Positions 1-10,857 of a DNA stretch of 56,726 bases are shown here, piece by piece. This DNA is from Dimargaris cristalligena (lineage: Eukaryota; Kickxellomycota; Dimargaritomycetes; Dimargaritales; Dimargaritaceae). The stretch covers positions 1-56,726 of the forward strand of contig JANBQC010000122.1 of NCBI GenBank assembly GCA_027576995.1. Direction: 5' to 3'. The notes under the pieces were generated by a model, which was given only the letters and a program-made list of their open reading frames with translations, made no database searches and was not told the origin of the DNA. The translations under genes and the position numbers were made by a program. The first letter of the stretch is position 1. Every line of letters starts with the position of its first letter.

Positions 1-1056
1 GATGGTAAGAAAAATCACCGATTAATCCGACCCTCCGCCCCCTTTAGATGCCCAGAAACGGGTAAAGCATGCAATATGGTGTAGTATAATATACTCGCCT
101 AGAATGAATACAGGAAGAGAACCGGTGGAAAAATACGGCGCCCATTTGAATCGAGGCGGGGAGGCAGGATGATTGGGTGGCCGTATTTCCCGATTGGAGC
201 TAAACCAGGTTAGCCGGTCTAGTCGGGATGATGTCACCTCAGGTTTAATTTAGAAATTCCATCTGAAACCGCCTGACCAAACCAATTTTAGGGCCGCTGG
301 TAAAATAGCTCTTAGTACACAAATATAAATAATGTCGGATAGAGAGAAGGAATCCCCCTATTAATGGTATGAAGGGCTAAGCCGGAGATTGATTACCATA
401 CTCAAAGGTTTGCTAAAGAAAAGAATATATATATATACCATATATTTCTAATTCCATAGTATCCGCAGGGTCAAAACCCGACTATTATTACCTAGTGTGC
501 CAATGTGATGGTGATATACGCCATTGGATGGTTTTCGCAATGACCAGCCCAATGGTTTCAGATAGAAATAGGGTGAACCTCTGACTCCATTTGGCTAATT
601 TGCCAAGGGTTGGCAAGGCGAACAGCAGACTCATATCTCCCACCATGACCACTTTACGTAACCCCCCCCCACACACACTTTAACTATTTCTGGACCCTTT
701 TCTTTATTTTGTGGATTAATAATAGTATATAGAGAGACTATTTACTGCCATATGCTATAATCATCAAGTGTTCAATACTGAAGGGTATATATATGCCGCT
801 ACTTTCATACCCATAATCCCTACAGAGTTTATATATCGCGTCTTTCACGTACTTTAGTTTATATATTTTGACCAATTTGCTTATCTATCACCTGTACCAT
901 TTACTTCCAAACTATTACCAAATAGGCCTTGCACTTCGTTGCATTTACCTATATTCAATTTCTGACCTCCCTCACATTGTATCAATTTGTCGAAGCCGCT
1001 ACGCCGCCATACCTTTGCATATTCGTATTTCGCCTGTTTCTACCGCCTATACCACC
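1..1056. other. 5' intergenic region, no gene seen
   Basis: No supportable coding region; the short open frames here have no recognisable domain. It is AT-rich, with a (TA)n run near 426-442 and a C-rich/(AC)n tract at about 661-678. TATA-like stretches near 830 and 860 precede the phosphatase start and could belong to its promoter, but nothing decides this. Confidence 0.6.
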
Positions 1057-2620
1057 ATGACAACCATGCCGGAATCACCCACCCTTAGCGAGCTGCGCAC
1101 CTACCAGTTCCAAAATATCTCCAATTTCCGGGATGTGGCCTGTTCCATTAACGAGTCCAGCAAAGAAATCCACATTGACCCCGCCAAACGCGTCCACCTC
1201 AAACCCCGGATGCTGTTCCGGTCGGCCAAACCGGATTATGCGTCCGATGAAGACCTGATCCGTATCACCAAGAAAATCGGTATCCGGACCATTCTTGACC
1301 TCCGGTCCGAAGTGGAAGGCGACGACCAACAGACCCCTTGGTTTAATTCATTCCCCTTGGCCACGGCGACCGTTTTAGGGGGCCCGTTGGTGGATGCGCC
1401 GTCCATCAAGAATTACTCCAGTGCGTCCGATTTATTAGAACCACCCCCGCCGCCAATACCGCCCCGACCATCCTCCTCTTCTTCTTCTTATAGTGCGCCT
1501 TGGGAGACGAAACGGGGATCGTACGGTAGTGATTCGCTCACTCTGACGTCCAGTGGGGGTGATGTTGAATCAGACGCGGAATCCATGTCCACTTCCACTG
1601 TAACGAATTCGGCCGTTGACGGCCCGTCCTCCGCCGCACGTAGACCGAACGGGTCCTATACGAACCTACGCGCCGACTTACAGAAATTGAGTTTAACCCC
1701 GGCACCAGTACGAACCCAAAAGCGCTACAATGTCAACCTGATCGGGTCGCGCTTCCGCTACGGCTTTGTGTGGAAGTCGGCGAGTCTATCCACCAAAAGG
1801 TAAGCTAGGATACGGAATAACAGGTGGCTCTTATTAGTCCACCATACACATGGGCTTAAGGGTGCCATGGTATTTTGGACCATGTAAAAGGCGCGGGGGT
1901 AACGACGCCCTGTGCTGTTTTTTGTGGAGGGGCATGGTATATATCGTAGTTGGTCATTGATGGGCTTAGACACCATGCGCCGACCCCCACTCAGCAAATT
2001 GATTGATTGCCATTCTCCAATTATATTTCTTCGCGGTATGCGCTAACCCAATAACCACCCTATTCTTTAACTACATGCATCCCTATCCAAAACTCAGCAA
2101 ACTGGCCTACTACCAATTACGCGGAATGAAGCAGCAGATGCTGGACACCGTAGGCAAAGACATATTCAAAAACATCGGTCTCCAAGGCTTCTACGCCGGT
2201 CTCCTCTGCTACTCGGGCAAAGAAATCGCACGCGCCATCAAGATTTTCAGTAACCTAGACAACTACCCTATTCTCGTGCACTGTTCGCACGGCAAAGACC
2301 GCACGGGGATTATCATTGCGTTACTGCTGTCGCTCCTCGGAGTGGATGATCGCCTCATCGTGGACGACTACGCCAAAACGCGCGAAGGCATGAAGGATAA
2401 ATTGGATGAGGTCAAGAGTGACATGCGCGGAACCGGAATGCCCGACTCGTTTGCAGATGCCCCGCCCGAAGCAATGCGCGAGACGATGAAACATTTGCGG
2501 CGCATCTATCGGTCCACGAGCTATTATCTGGAACTCATCGGGATTAGCCAGCGCCGGCAACAACGTATCATCCGTAATTTGACAGTCTATACCGAACACG
2601 ATCTGATCCAACTGGAATAA
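1057..2620 (+). CDS. PTP-like tyrosine/serine phosphatase, two exons
   Basis: Predicted protein phosphatase of the fungal/bacterial PTP-like family (Y_phosphatase3 type). The N-terminal part has the family opening with NFRDV (FRD motif), then RSAKPD and ILDLRSE. The C-terminal exon carries the catalytic P-loop HCSHGKDRTG (HCX5R, Cys and Arg present). I infer exon 1 at 1057-1799, donor GTAAGC, and exon 2 at 2098-2620 after ACTCAG. This joins in frame to 421 residues and restores the family order of WK...KLAYYQLRG...GLQGFYAGLL before the P-loop. The open frame runs upstream to a TTG at 868, but ATG 1057 is the first ATG in frame and lies just before conserved sequence. Unusual: a long low-complexity insert rich in Pro, Ser and Thr (about residues 120-205) between the N-terminal motif and the catalytic part. 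Substrate is unknown. The acceptor is inferred, not proven. Confidence 0.82.
1800..2097 (+). other. intron of the phosphatase gene (inferred)
   Basis: 298 bases with donor GTAAGC at 1800 and acceptor CTCAG ending 2097; a CTAAC branch-like motif lies at about 2043. The phase (2 then 1) joins the two open frames exactly. Other AGs upstream do not keep the frame. Confidence 0.65.
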
Positions 2621-2997
2621 TCGAAGTTTTTTGGAATGTGTAAACTCCCGGACATTTTCTGTAAATAATAATAATAATAATCGGACTAGAATGTATGGCT
2701 GAAACGGATATGCACTCCTCAGAATACAAACGAACCTGGAAGTGGTTAAAGGTGTGAATTTTATTAAAAGAAAAAAAGTGTAACATTTTACCATGGAGCT
2801 ACAGGGGACACTAATTAAAGATCAAATCGGGTCACCAAGCTATCAAAAGTTTATAATAAGATAAAAAAGGCACAGGTGTGTGTGTGTTGATTGCGAAAAG
2901 ACTCAGACCCAGTAGGCCTAGCATTACTACGACGATAAGGTAAAATTATGTAGGGTGAGAGAGGAATAGTAGCGAGTGGGGGGTAACGAACGACGGT
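2621..2997. terminator. shared 3' region of convergent phosphatase and FES1 genes
   Basis: 377 bases between two converging stop codons. It holds an (AAT)n microsatellite at about 2664-2682 and a TTTATT at about 2759, which reads AATAAA on the minus strand and may be the FES1 polyadenylation signal. No gene seen. Confidence 0.45.
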
Positions 2998-3930
2998 TTA
3001 AAGGATACTCTTAATCTTATCCCAAACGTCTTCCGAGATACCGTCTCTAGCCGGACTCTGCCCGATTTTCTGAATAGCCTGCCACAGGGCCGGATTCTCT
3101 TTGAGGGTTTTAGCCAAACTCAGCGACGCATCATGATCATGCAACGCCACCAACAACCGTAGGGCATGATCCAGCGTATCCAGCTCACCGGCTTCCAATA
3201 ATTGGGGGATCTGTTCCACCAGGAGTTCCAAATACCGGTCCTTCCGCAACCGTTGGGCCAAAGTAGGCCCGTACGTGTCGGCCCCGTTGAGCAACGTCGC
3301 GAGGAAAAAGTAAATGCGGCGTTTCAATTTACCCGCGCGCGCGGGGTCCTCCACCACCAGCTTGAGCATTTCCAACCCCCGCAATTCGATGAGCTGTTGC
3401 AGACCGGGCGGGAATTGGCGGACATAGGCCGAAATGCAGAAGAGGGCCTTATCCTGAACGGCCACGGGCTGGTCGGCTTGGAGTAAGGGAAGGACCCTTA
3501 GAAGACCGCCTCCCCCTTCGACCATGGGGGTCGCCAGATCCTCTTGGAAACGGCGTTGGGCTTTGGGATTGTTTTGTAAACTAGTCCCCAGGATCCACGC
3601 CGCGTTACTCCGCATGCGCGGGTCGGGGTCTTGGAGGAGGTCCATCAGAGGCCCCCAGAGTTGCAGCGGAACGAGATTGTTGGCATTGTCAATATGGGAA
3701 ACGAGCAGTTCCAGATCCTCAAAGGCGATCTCTTTGGCTTCCCAATCGAGGTTGGGGTTCTGGATGACGGCCATGGCCTCGCGCATGAGCACGGACTCAT
3801 CTTTGCCCAGAATGTGATCAATAATGGCCGGGTCGAGCTTTTGGTGGTCCGGGCGCGGCTGGGTCGTGGCGGGTGCATCCTCATTAGCGGTGGCACTATT
3901 GAGTACCGCCCATTTGAGAAGTTTATCCAT
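2998..3930 (-). CDS. FES1: Hsp70 nucleotide exchange factor FES1/HspBP1
   Basis: 310 residues, single exon, ATG at 3930. The start MDKLLKWAVLNSA and the following ...DPAIIDHILGKDESVLMREAM are the family signature (Fes1 N-terminal domain). The body is armadillo-like helices, including LVSHIDNANNL, LWGPLMDLLQDPDPRMRSNAAWILGTSLQNNPKAQ and ALFCISAYVRQFPPGLQQL. Family knowledge: Fes1 releases ADP from cytosolic Hsp70 (Ssa type) and helps send misfolded protein to degradation. Length agrees with fungal Fes1 (about 290-310). It converges on the phosphatase gene. A long G-rich, purine-rich tract on the plus strand (C-rich in the mRNA sense) lies immediately upstream of the start, in the leader or promoter. 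Confidence 0.95.
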   Translation of the reverse strand: MDKLLKWAVLNSATANEDAPATTQPRPDHQKLDPAIIDHILGKDESVLMREAMAVIQNPNLDWEAKEIAFEDLELLVSHIDNANNLVPLQLWGPLMDLLQDPDPRMRSNAAWILGTSLQNNPKAQRRFQEDLATPMVEGGGGLLRVLPLLQADQPVAVQDKALFCISAYVRQFPPGLQQLIELRGLEMLKLVVEDPARAGKLKRRIYFFLATLLNGADTYGPTLAQRLRKDRYLELLVEQIPQLLEAGELDTLDHALRLLVALHDHDASLSLAKTLKENPALWQAIQKIGQSPARDGISEDVWDKIKSIL

Positions 3931-5536
3931 GGTCGGGTTGAGAAAAAAAAACGGAATTTGCGGGGAGAGGGAGGGGGAGGGAGGGGGAGGGGGAGGTTGG
4001 AAATGGAAGTGGAAGTGGTGGTAACTTCGCGAATATAGAATATGTTATAATAATTGTAGTATGGTGAAATAAAGTAGAGGTAGGTAAACTATAATTTTAG
4101 AACAGAAAAGCAGAAACACCCTCCAAGGGCAAAAAAACAGGCTGTATCAAAAACTATGGTAAAATAATTTGAAACAGCGGCTGGTGACTACTAAATAAGT
4201 ATTGAATTTAGCTGAGGTCAATCAAGGTTCCAGTGATAAGAGGGGGGAGGGAAATTCCCGTAAAAACGAAGCACGGTTTAGGTTGTACTAGAAGCCTCCA
4301 GAAGGCTGATAAATTAGGAATGACACCAGTACTCTTTAAGTAATACAAAAAAGATATTAGGGGCTTGCTTTAATTGTGGAAGAATTGATATCTTTTATAT
4401 ATATGTGTGTGCAACTAAATAAGAACAGCCCGGTAACAACTTGTTCGTTATTGAGCATTACTTCGCATGTGACGAGTGAGCGTAACTAATCAACCTTCAT
4501 CAGATACGGACTGGACCAAACTAAAGCAGCCAGTTTAGCTGTCAAATGGGTGGGAAACCCAATGACCTCCCCTGGTAATAAAATGTCAAACCAGTCCATT
4601 AACCCAATTGCCCCAATTTACCTCACAGCAACCATCAAATAGATGGTTTCTCCGGGGTATAGTTATCTATAACGAACATAAAGACCCGTTGAAATTACCC
4701 CACACGTGTTATACATCAACCCACCTTAGTGGACCATGAACAACCCTATTCGCAGACGCAAATATCCATTTTACACCTATAGCTAACATGGTAAGGTATA
4801 TACCAGACTCTAAGAAAGGTAAGATTCCCGGATACAGTTCTCAAATCTGTTGGTGGGTAGAGTCGGCAATATCAAAAGAGACATGCATAGTACACACTGC
4901 ACTGGCGAAGAGTTCTAGCTAACATTCATTTTTAATATTGAATGAGGTACATTTTAAAAGGGCGATAAAAGATCAACCCAACAGTCGAATACAGGTACGC
5001 TGAAACGATTTACAGCCATGAGATAAACGAGGTGACTAAATATATAATGAATAACGAAGTGTTGGACAAAAAAATAATGTGCGCGTAAGTGCAAGAGGAA
5101 TTGCAGAAATAAAAAAATTTGGGAAATGATACTGGTGGCCTAAATGAGCAAGCAACACTCAGGCTATCATTATGTGAAAGAACGCTAAATTCGTTAGGAA
5201 GAGGCGTCGAGGACGTTGGATTGAGAGTAAAAGGGACTAAGCCCCCGTCCATTCACCGCTCTCCATCAGCCGAGGGGTATTATTGGTAGTGGTCATATTC
5301 GCTTACCAGACCGCAGAATGTCATGGAACTGATAGAGCCAAACAACAGGAAAGGGTTAAACTAAGTACGTCCAACCACCGCAAGAAGAGGAGGAGGGGCA
5401 GTCTCTTATTGGGGCCAATAATTGAAAATGAGCAGCGGTATGGTACTAACATTGTTAAACAAAGTGAGAAATATAGGAAAGAGATCAGTAGGTTGTACCG
5501 GCCCAGTACCCAATTCCCCCCGCCTTTGAGTGTAAT
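3931..5536. other. intergenic, FES1 promoter side and SEC63 3' side
   Basis: No credible gene. The first 100 bases hold a G-run tract (about 3960-4000) followed by GGAAGT repeats. The rest is AT-rich sequence without recognisable domains in any frame. The open frames at 5010-5252 and 5283-5714 have no family features and the latter overlaps the SEC63 3' end. Confidence 0.6.
3960..4000 (+). repeat. G-run polypurine tract upstream of FES1
   Basis: At least seven runs of three or more G separated by single A (GGGGAGAGGGAGGGGGAGGG and onward), so the plus strand could form a G-quadruplex. It lies 30-70 bases upstream of the FES1 ATG, on the template strand of that gene. Confidence 0.7.
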
Positions 5537-7432
5537 TTACTCGTCATCCGACGTTTGGTCATCATCCGGACCGGCGGGCCCACCCTGCTGGTTACGCATC
5601 TGGGCCATTTGGCCAGCCAGCGAGTCGACCTCGGGTTCGGAAATATCATCGTCGGGTTCCGACTCGTACGGCAGGTCGGCCGCGTTGCTGACGACAAATT
5701 CCAGCTCAGAGTGAATATCACTGCCAATATACGCATCACTCTTAATATACAGGGTAAGGCCGTAGGTACCGGGTTCTTGGGGAGCCTGGAACTGGAGTTT
5801 GACGGACTTGGAGCTGCTCAGGTCAGTAATGCGCACGGGATCCACGGTGAACCGGTTTGACTTGGGGTCGCCCAGCACTAACCACCAGAAGGAATGCTTG
5901 CAGACCGAGGTGTACGGAGCATACACTTCGGGCACATCAGGGTTGTTCCGGTTGATGAGCTTGTCGACACCGTCATCCTCTTCGTCAATATCCAGGTCGT
6001 CGTCACCCAGGGCACTTGGTCTGGGGGCCTTGGGGGTGATGGGGGTAATGGGGGCCAGGGGACCCTTGGTCGTCAGTTCAACGGTGAAGGTCATGATAGC
6101 CCGGGGGGTAATGATCTCATCGCCCACTACCTTGAAAGTAGGGTTGCGGAGGGAGATTTGGGGGATGCGGGCTAACTCGGCTTCGAGTTCGGCAAAGTCT
6201 TCGGTTGTTAAGGACCGGAGGGCCTGCTGACGCTCATCTTCATCCAAGGCCTTGAGCTTGAGGGCGTTGGTGAGGTGGGGCTTGCGAGCAACAATTTCGG
6301 TAACGGCTTCGCGGGTCATGTGGGGCAGTTGCAGGAGGGGGGATTCGTACTGGGGTACGGCCTGGACAAGCATTTGACCCAACTCGATAGCATAAAAGGT
6401 AGGATACAGCCAGTTGTAGGCCTCGACGATCGCACGGACACCGACCAGCAGGTGCAGAGCCTCAATCACGATGATCTGCTGTTCTTCACGGTACCGATCA
6501 CTGCCGACATCGACACGGTAGAAATGGGCATAGAGCAGCACCTTGGCCTTCCAGGTGACGGGACCGGTGTACTTGGTCGAGGGTTCGAAGGCCTCGCCCG
6601 AGACTCGCTCCACCTCCAGTTTAACCTTCTCAGCAAGGGCCGGCAGTTCGGCGTCGTCGGCGGGCTTGTAGCCGGGGTTAAGTTCGTACTCGGTACTAGC
6701 GGTTAGGAGGTCAATCATGTCCGCAACATGCACGCCCTCTTTCAGTTCCTTGAAGTACAGACCCATGGTCTTGTTATGGAGGCCTTCTTTGGTGAGCTGC
6801 TTAGACCGGCTCCACCAGAGTCCCACATAGATGGGCATCAGAATACCGAAAAGCAGACCGTAGAGGGCCAATACGTAAGGCGACGACTGTGATTCGACCA
6901 GCCACTGGGGAAGGGCAATCACCATGTCGTAGCTCTGCCGGCCATCGGGATGCCCGTATTTCTCGTAGTTCTCACGCGCCGCATCATCAGTGAGTACCTT
7001 GTAGGCCTTAGTGATTTCAATGTACTTGGATTCGGAGGTGTCCTTGTCGGCGGGGTCTACCTTATCGGGGTGAAACTGCAGACTGAGTTTACGGTACTGC
7101 TTCTTGATCTGTTGGGGCGTGGAGCCGGACGGAATGCTGAGAATATCAAAGGGATCCCAGGACACGGCGGATTCCACCGCGGTGTCGCGGATATGCTGAA
7201 CGAGGAACGCAGTGGCGACCCAACCGAGAATAATGAAAAGGGTCTTTTTGGTCAGCACTGACTGGCGCTTGTTGAAATGTTTGCAGACATAGTGTTTCTT
7301 GGTTTTGGCGGTGAAGTTGTCGTTCTTGCGAGAAAAGAGTTGGGAAAAGGTGGCTGGTACGAGGACAATGACCAGGAAGGAGAGCAGGAAGTAATTGAAA
7401 TTTACCCCTGTCTCGTCGAAGTTATACTTCAT
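5537..7432 (-). CDS. SEC63: ER translocation protein SEC63 (J-domain)
   Basis: 631 residues, single exon, ATG at 7432. The N-terminus matches Sec63: a luminal start, TM1 (about residues 13-33), TM2 (about 64-80), a luminal J domain (about 93-165) with HPD at 121-123, TM3 (about 185-207), then a long cytosolic Sec63/Brl domain. The C-terminal tail is acidic (ESEPDDDISEPEVDSL and a final DDDQTSDDE). Family knowledge: Sec63 partners the Sec61 channel and recruits BiP/Kar2 through the J domain for post-translational import into the ER. Length agrees with fungal Sec63 (about 600-660). No intron is needed. Confidence 0.97.
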   Translation of the reverse strand: MKYNFDETGVNFNYFLLSFLVIVLVPATFSQLFSRKNDNFTAKTKKHYVCKHFNKRQSVLTKKTLFIILGWVATAFLVQHIRDTAVESAVSWDPFDILSIPSGSTPQQIKKQYRKLSLQFHPDKVDPADKDTSESKYIEITKAYKVLTDDAARENYEKYGHPDGRQSYDMVIALPQWLVESQSSPYVLALYGLLFGILMPIYVGLWWSRSKQLTKEGLHNKTMGLYFKELKEGVHVADMIDLLTASTEYELNPGYKPADDAELPALAEKVKLEVERVSGEAFEPSTKYTGPVTWKAKVLLYAHFYRVDVGSDRYREEQQIIVIEALHLLVGVRAIVEAYNWLYPTFYAIELGQMLVQAVPQYESPLLQLPHMTREAVTEIVARKPHLTNALKLKALDEDERQQALRSLTTEDFAELEAELARIPQISLRNPTFKVVGDEIITPRAIMTFTVELTTKGPLAPITPITPKAPRPSALGDDDLDIDEEDDGVDKLINRNNPDVPEVYAPYTSVCKHSFWWLVLGDPKSNRFTVDPVRITDLSSSKSVKLQFQAPQEPGTYGLTLYIKSDAYIGSDIHSELEFVVSNAADLPYESEPDDDISEPEVDSLAGQMAQMRNQQGGPAGPDDDQTSDDE

Positions 7433-8264
7433 TTTGACGAGGGCGGCTAGTTGGCGGAAATTATCATGTTGGTGAGATAGTAAAAGTAGACGGGGTTGGT
7501 TAGAGACTGGGACATGTACCAGGTGACTGTGTCTTTTGTATAACCCATCTTAGGCAAGTTGGGTCGGCAGTGACAGGTAAATAATGGAAGGGGGCGGGAA
7601 TAAGGAGCACTAACGCAGCCGAGGGACTTCATCTGGTCTACAACCATGACCTAGGGTAATAGCAGTAGGGTAGTAGCAATTGCGCGCCAATTTGTTTCCT
7701 GTAGGGTTCCCTCGAGGGGATGAGTGGGCCAATGTGGCTGGGTGACGAACCTTATGAATTTGGGGGTGAAGAGTGGACGTCTCGGGTCAATGCAAGGAAT
7801 ACGTCTAGATGACAGCGGTATGTGGAGTAGTTGAAACGGAAAGGAAAGGGATGTAATAAAAAGGCTGCGCAGTCCAGGCAGCGAAGAAGGGGCGCGCTAA
7901 AGTAAAAGTCGATAGATAAGTATATCTAAAAAGCCGGTCGGAAAACGAAGCACAAAAGGAGAGATGTAGGAGACGAGGATATACACGCCGGTGGAAGAGC
8001 CAAAAGTGAGGAAGTTGGGTCACGAAAGCTCGACTCTATATGCGCTGTTGTTGCCTCCCTATCTGCGCATACAGCCTGGGGGGTAGTAGTAGTGTAATTT
8101 CCGAGCGACGTTACCAGCTATCATTTGTCCGCGCCCTAAAGGCCTCCGTTCCCAGTGTACCAATCCCACTGGCTGGCTCGTCGGTCCCTTTATTTAAGGA
8201 TGGTCTCCGCTGTTGGCTCAATCCTCCAATTTCGATCCAATCACCGGTGCCACGTCGGTATCCA

Positions 8265-8272
8265 TCACGTGA
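8265..8272. promoter_or_regulatory. TCACGTGA E-box upstream of SEC63
   Basis: Exact palindromic bHLH-type E-box (CACGTG core with T/A flanks), about 830 bases 5' of the SEC63 ATG. It is one of six exact copies in the window. Function is inferred from the known CACGTG recognition of bHLH factors such as Cbf1. Confidence 0.4.
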
Positions 8273-8304
8273 CTAATATGTCTGGATCCCTCCGATTCTC
8301 TCCA

Positions 8305-8330
<26 letters not shown>
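8305..8330 (+). repeat. (CT)13 microsatellite
   Basis: Uninterrupted CT dinucleotides for 26 bases in the SEC63 5' flank. Confidence 0.95.
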
Positions 8331-8337
<7 letters not shown>

Positions 8338-9188
8338 ACCCTCTCCAGTCCAGGAGCTACAAATTGGTATGGGCGTAGATATAAATAGATAGGACGCTTT
8401 TACTGCGAAATAAAAATGACCTTTAGGGACAATTCAATATATAACCTAACACCCCTATAAAATGCAAGAAGGCCCAATTTAGGTAAACCCGTCCCTGTGT
8501 GAGCCAACAAAAAATATGGGCCTTAGTGCACCATTTGGTTCCAACAAGTCCTCCCCACTATACAGCTCACAGTATATATTAAATGAACGATAACGATTAA
8601 CCCATCTCGATTGTAGTATATCCCCAGAAAGTGATCATCAATTCAGTGCATATCGTTGGTTTGCGAACGCCTCGGGAGGTAGTCCCATAGAGCACACATC
8701 GTGAAGCACATTGGTTTTTAAAAAACCGGATTTTCAATATATCATGTCTATTAGCGTGTTTATAGCACTGGTGCTTGCCCTATTTTTAAACCATTACTAA
8801 TTCTAAATAGAACCCGTGTACATTCGGGACAATTAGACAGGAATTCCGCTTTCCATAGACGTATAAAGGTCAGAGTTGCCATCAATTGGGTAAGTGAGGT
8901 CACCAGTATGATGATCATGAGCCCCAGTGCTGTAGTGTAATTGCCACGCTTACTTACGTTCAAATAATACCAGTACCTGACGGCATTGGTAGTTCGTATA
9001 ATTGTATTAATTAATAGGCAGTCTGTACGACCCCCCAAAGTATACCCGCTTGATCAAAAAGTGGACAGCCTGATGCATGCAATCCCGGATATTTATTACG
9101 GGCTCTAGTATATCAATAATTGTACAAAATGATCAAAGGTTTCTCCCTACCAATAGAGCGACACCATTACATGGTGCGTTTCAATCGT

Positions 9189-10370
9189 TTACCGCTGGGG
9201 GGAACGAAAACGGTGCACTTTGGGTCGGGCCTCGTCCCAGGGACCGTGGATTTCGTTCTTGTAACGCTGAATAAAAATAAGCCATATGGGACAGATGAAC
9301 GTAAGACTAAACACGGCAATCATATAAAGGACGGCAATGGCCCGGGAGATGGGCCAAAACAGAACAAAGGTAATGGCCACCAGGAGGAGGGTTTGGATCA
9401 AATGGCCGGTTGGCATAATCCGTTTCAGATAGCGGCGGAAAATCGGGAAAAGGGCGAACCATTCGAGCGCAAATGACATGAACCCAAAGGCATGCAGGTT
9501 GGTCGATAGGCGCGAGGCCAATAGGACACAGGCGAATACGGCCGCATTGAGCGCCACCGAACCGGGGAATTGGATGGAGTACGTCAAGTCACTGCTGTAG
9601 TCAAAGAACAAGATGTTGGTTATGAAGAGACAAACGGACATGGCCCAGATGGAATCACTACTAATACCCTGGGTCAAAGTGCGGAGAATAGGCGAGAGCC
9701 CCAACAAAGTCAGGAAAAATACGGCGGCGGTTTTAAGAAATGATTTGTGCATGGGAGGGGCCCGGGGCACCGCGGATGCCTGGGGAGGCGGAGGGACTGC
9801 ATTGATTCCAGGCGAAGGGGGGGGTTTATGGGAGGCGACCGTTGCTGCTGGTAGTGACGATGATGGTGGCGGACGGGAAGCTGAAGGGGAAGCTTGGTCC
9901 TCAGGGTTATACGTTGGGGAAGTCGGCGGGCTATGCGCAGGGGACATTCCGGTTGAAACGGGCCGTGCTAAACACCATTCCCAAATAATACACCCCAAAA
10001 ACACGAACGCAGATCCTAATGAGACGAGTAGGTGAGGGTCGAGGTGGTCATGGTAGAGCTGGATAAACACGGCCACGAAAATAAGCACGCTACTAATATG
10101 TTCGGTAATCACCGTGGATTCCCGGCACAGTGCAAAATAATCGAAGGATTGGAAATTGACGTTCTTTTGTAAATTCTCGAGGAACGACTCGTCGACGTAG
10201 TTATCAGGGTATTCCTGTTTAATGTAGAGCAATTTGCGCCAAGGGGCTAGCGTGAGCGGCTTTTGCGGGGAGGGGGACGATTTGAAACTCAGCAAATCCT
10301 GGGAGGATAAATAAGGGTTGGTGATTAGTTTGGCAATTATTTCACTGGGGTAGATAAACAATATCAACAA
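9189..10370 (-). CDS. GPI2: GPI-GlcNAc transferase subunit GPI2/PIG-C (5' end unresolved)
   Basis: Subunit of the ER complex that adds GlcNAc to phosphatidylinositol, the first step of GPI-anchor synthesis. Signature stretches: WRKLLYIKQEYPDNYVD near the N-terminus, then several membrane spans, SPILRTLTQGISSDSIWAMS, LASRLSTNLHAF, and the C-terminal IHGPWDEARPK typical of PIG-C. A Pro/Ser-rich loop of about 70 residues separates the early membrane spans. The start is a problem: the frame is open at least to about 10470 without any in-frame ATG. A splice acceptor (TTATCCTCCCAG in the gene sense, exon starting at 10298) lies just before conserved sequence, so the first exon is probably upstream, possibly beginning with the ATG near 10459 in another frame or beyond the N gap. 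I could not find a donor that keeps frame convincingly. The given 5' limit is therefore provisional. Confidence 0.88.
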   Translation of the reverse strand: MLILFIYPSEIIAKLITNPYLSSQDLLSFKSSPSPQKPLTLAPWRKLLYIKQEYPDNYVDESFLENLQKNVNFQSFDYFALCRESTVITEHISSVLIFVAVFIQLYHDHLDPHLLVSLGSAFVFLGCIIWEWCLARPVSTGMSPAHSPPTSPTYNPEDQASPSASRPPPSSSLPAATVASHKPPPSPGINAVPPPPQASAVPRAPPMHKSFLKTAAVFFLTLLGLSPILRTLTQGISSDSIWAMSVCLFITNILFFDYSSDLTYSIQFPGSVALNAAVFACVLLASRLSTNLHAFGFMSFALEWFALFPIFRRYLKRIMPTGHLIQTLLLVAITFVLFWPISRAIAVLYMIAVFSLTFICPIWLIFIQRYKNEIHGPWDEARPKVHRFRSPQR

Positions 10371-10525
10371 GGGAAGCCAGAGCGTATACTTTCGTTCCGG
10401 TTGAGCGGAGTGACACCAATTAGGGCTTCGCCCAGCGTCAATTGTGAAGAGAAACGCATAATGCCGACACTACCTCAATTCAAACGCACAGGATGGTTGT
10501 TCCTGTAAGATGGGAGATGGTCCGG

Positions 10526-10625
10526 NNNNNNNNNNNNNNNNNNNNNNNNNNNNNNNNNNNNNNNNNNNNNNNNNNNNNNNNNNNNNNNNNNNNNNNNNNN
10601 NNNNNNNNNNNNNNNNNNNNNNNNN
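10526..10625. other. assembly gap (100 N)
   Basis: Exactly 100 unknown bases, a usual scaffold-gap placeholder; the true size is unknown. It lies upstream of GPI2 and may hide its first exon or promoter. Confidence 0.99.
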
Positions 10626-10857
10626 TTATGGCTAAATGTGTCGGACAAATATTGAAGCGGTCGTTAGGTTTGCTGCTATATCGTGATTTAATCAACTGCC
10701 CCTGTCTTCTGGTTTGGACGGCTGTCCATTTAAAAAATGTGTGGAACAAGCAAACTGATAGGCTAAACCCATTTCCACCCATTTAGAAGTTACTCTTTCT
10801 GAAGGTGGAGGAAATATAAATACAGAGCACGTGACCACCCACCGTACTATATCTACC

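Larger units (their letters stand above)
7433..9188. other. intergenic, SEC63 promoter side and GPI2 3' side
   Basis: No supportable gene. It contains a (CT)n microsatellite at 8305-8330 and the octamer TCACGTGA at 8265. Small open frames at 7447-7647, 7805-8023 and 8760-9038 have no conserved features. Confidence 0.6.

Noticed and set aside
868..1056. TTG start extending the phosphatase by 63 residues
   Set aside because: No ATG in the extension, AT-rich leader composition, and family conservation starts only after 1057.
10480..10786. Open frames crossing the N gap
   Set aside because: They contain 34 unknown residues and exist only because N codons are not stops.
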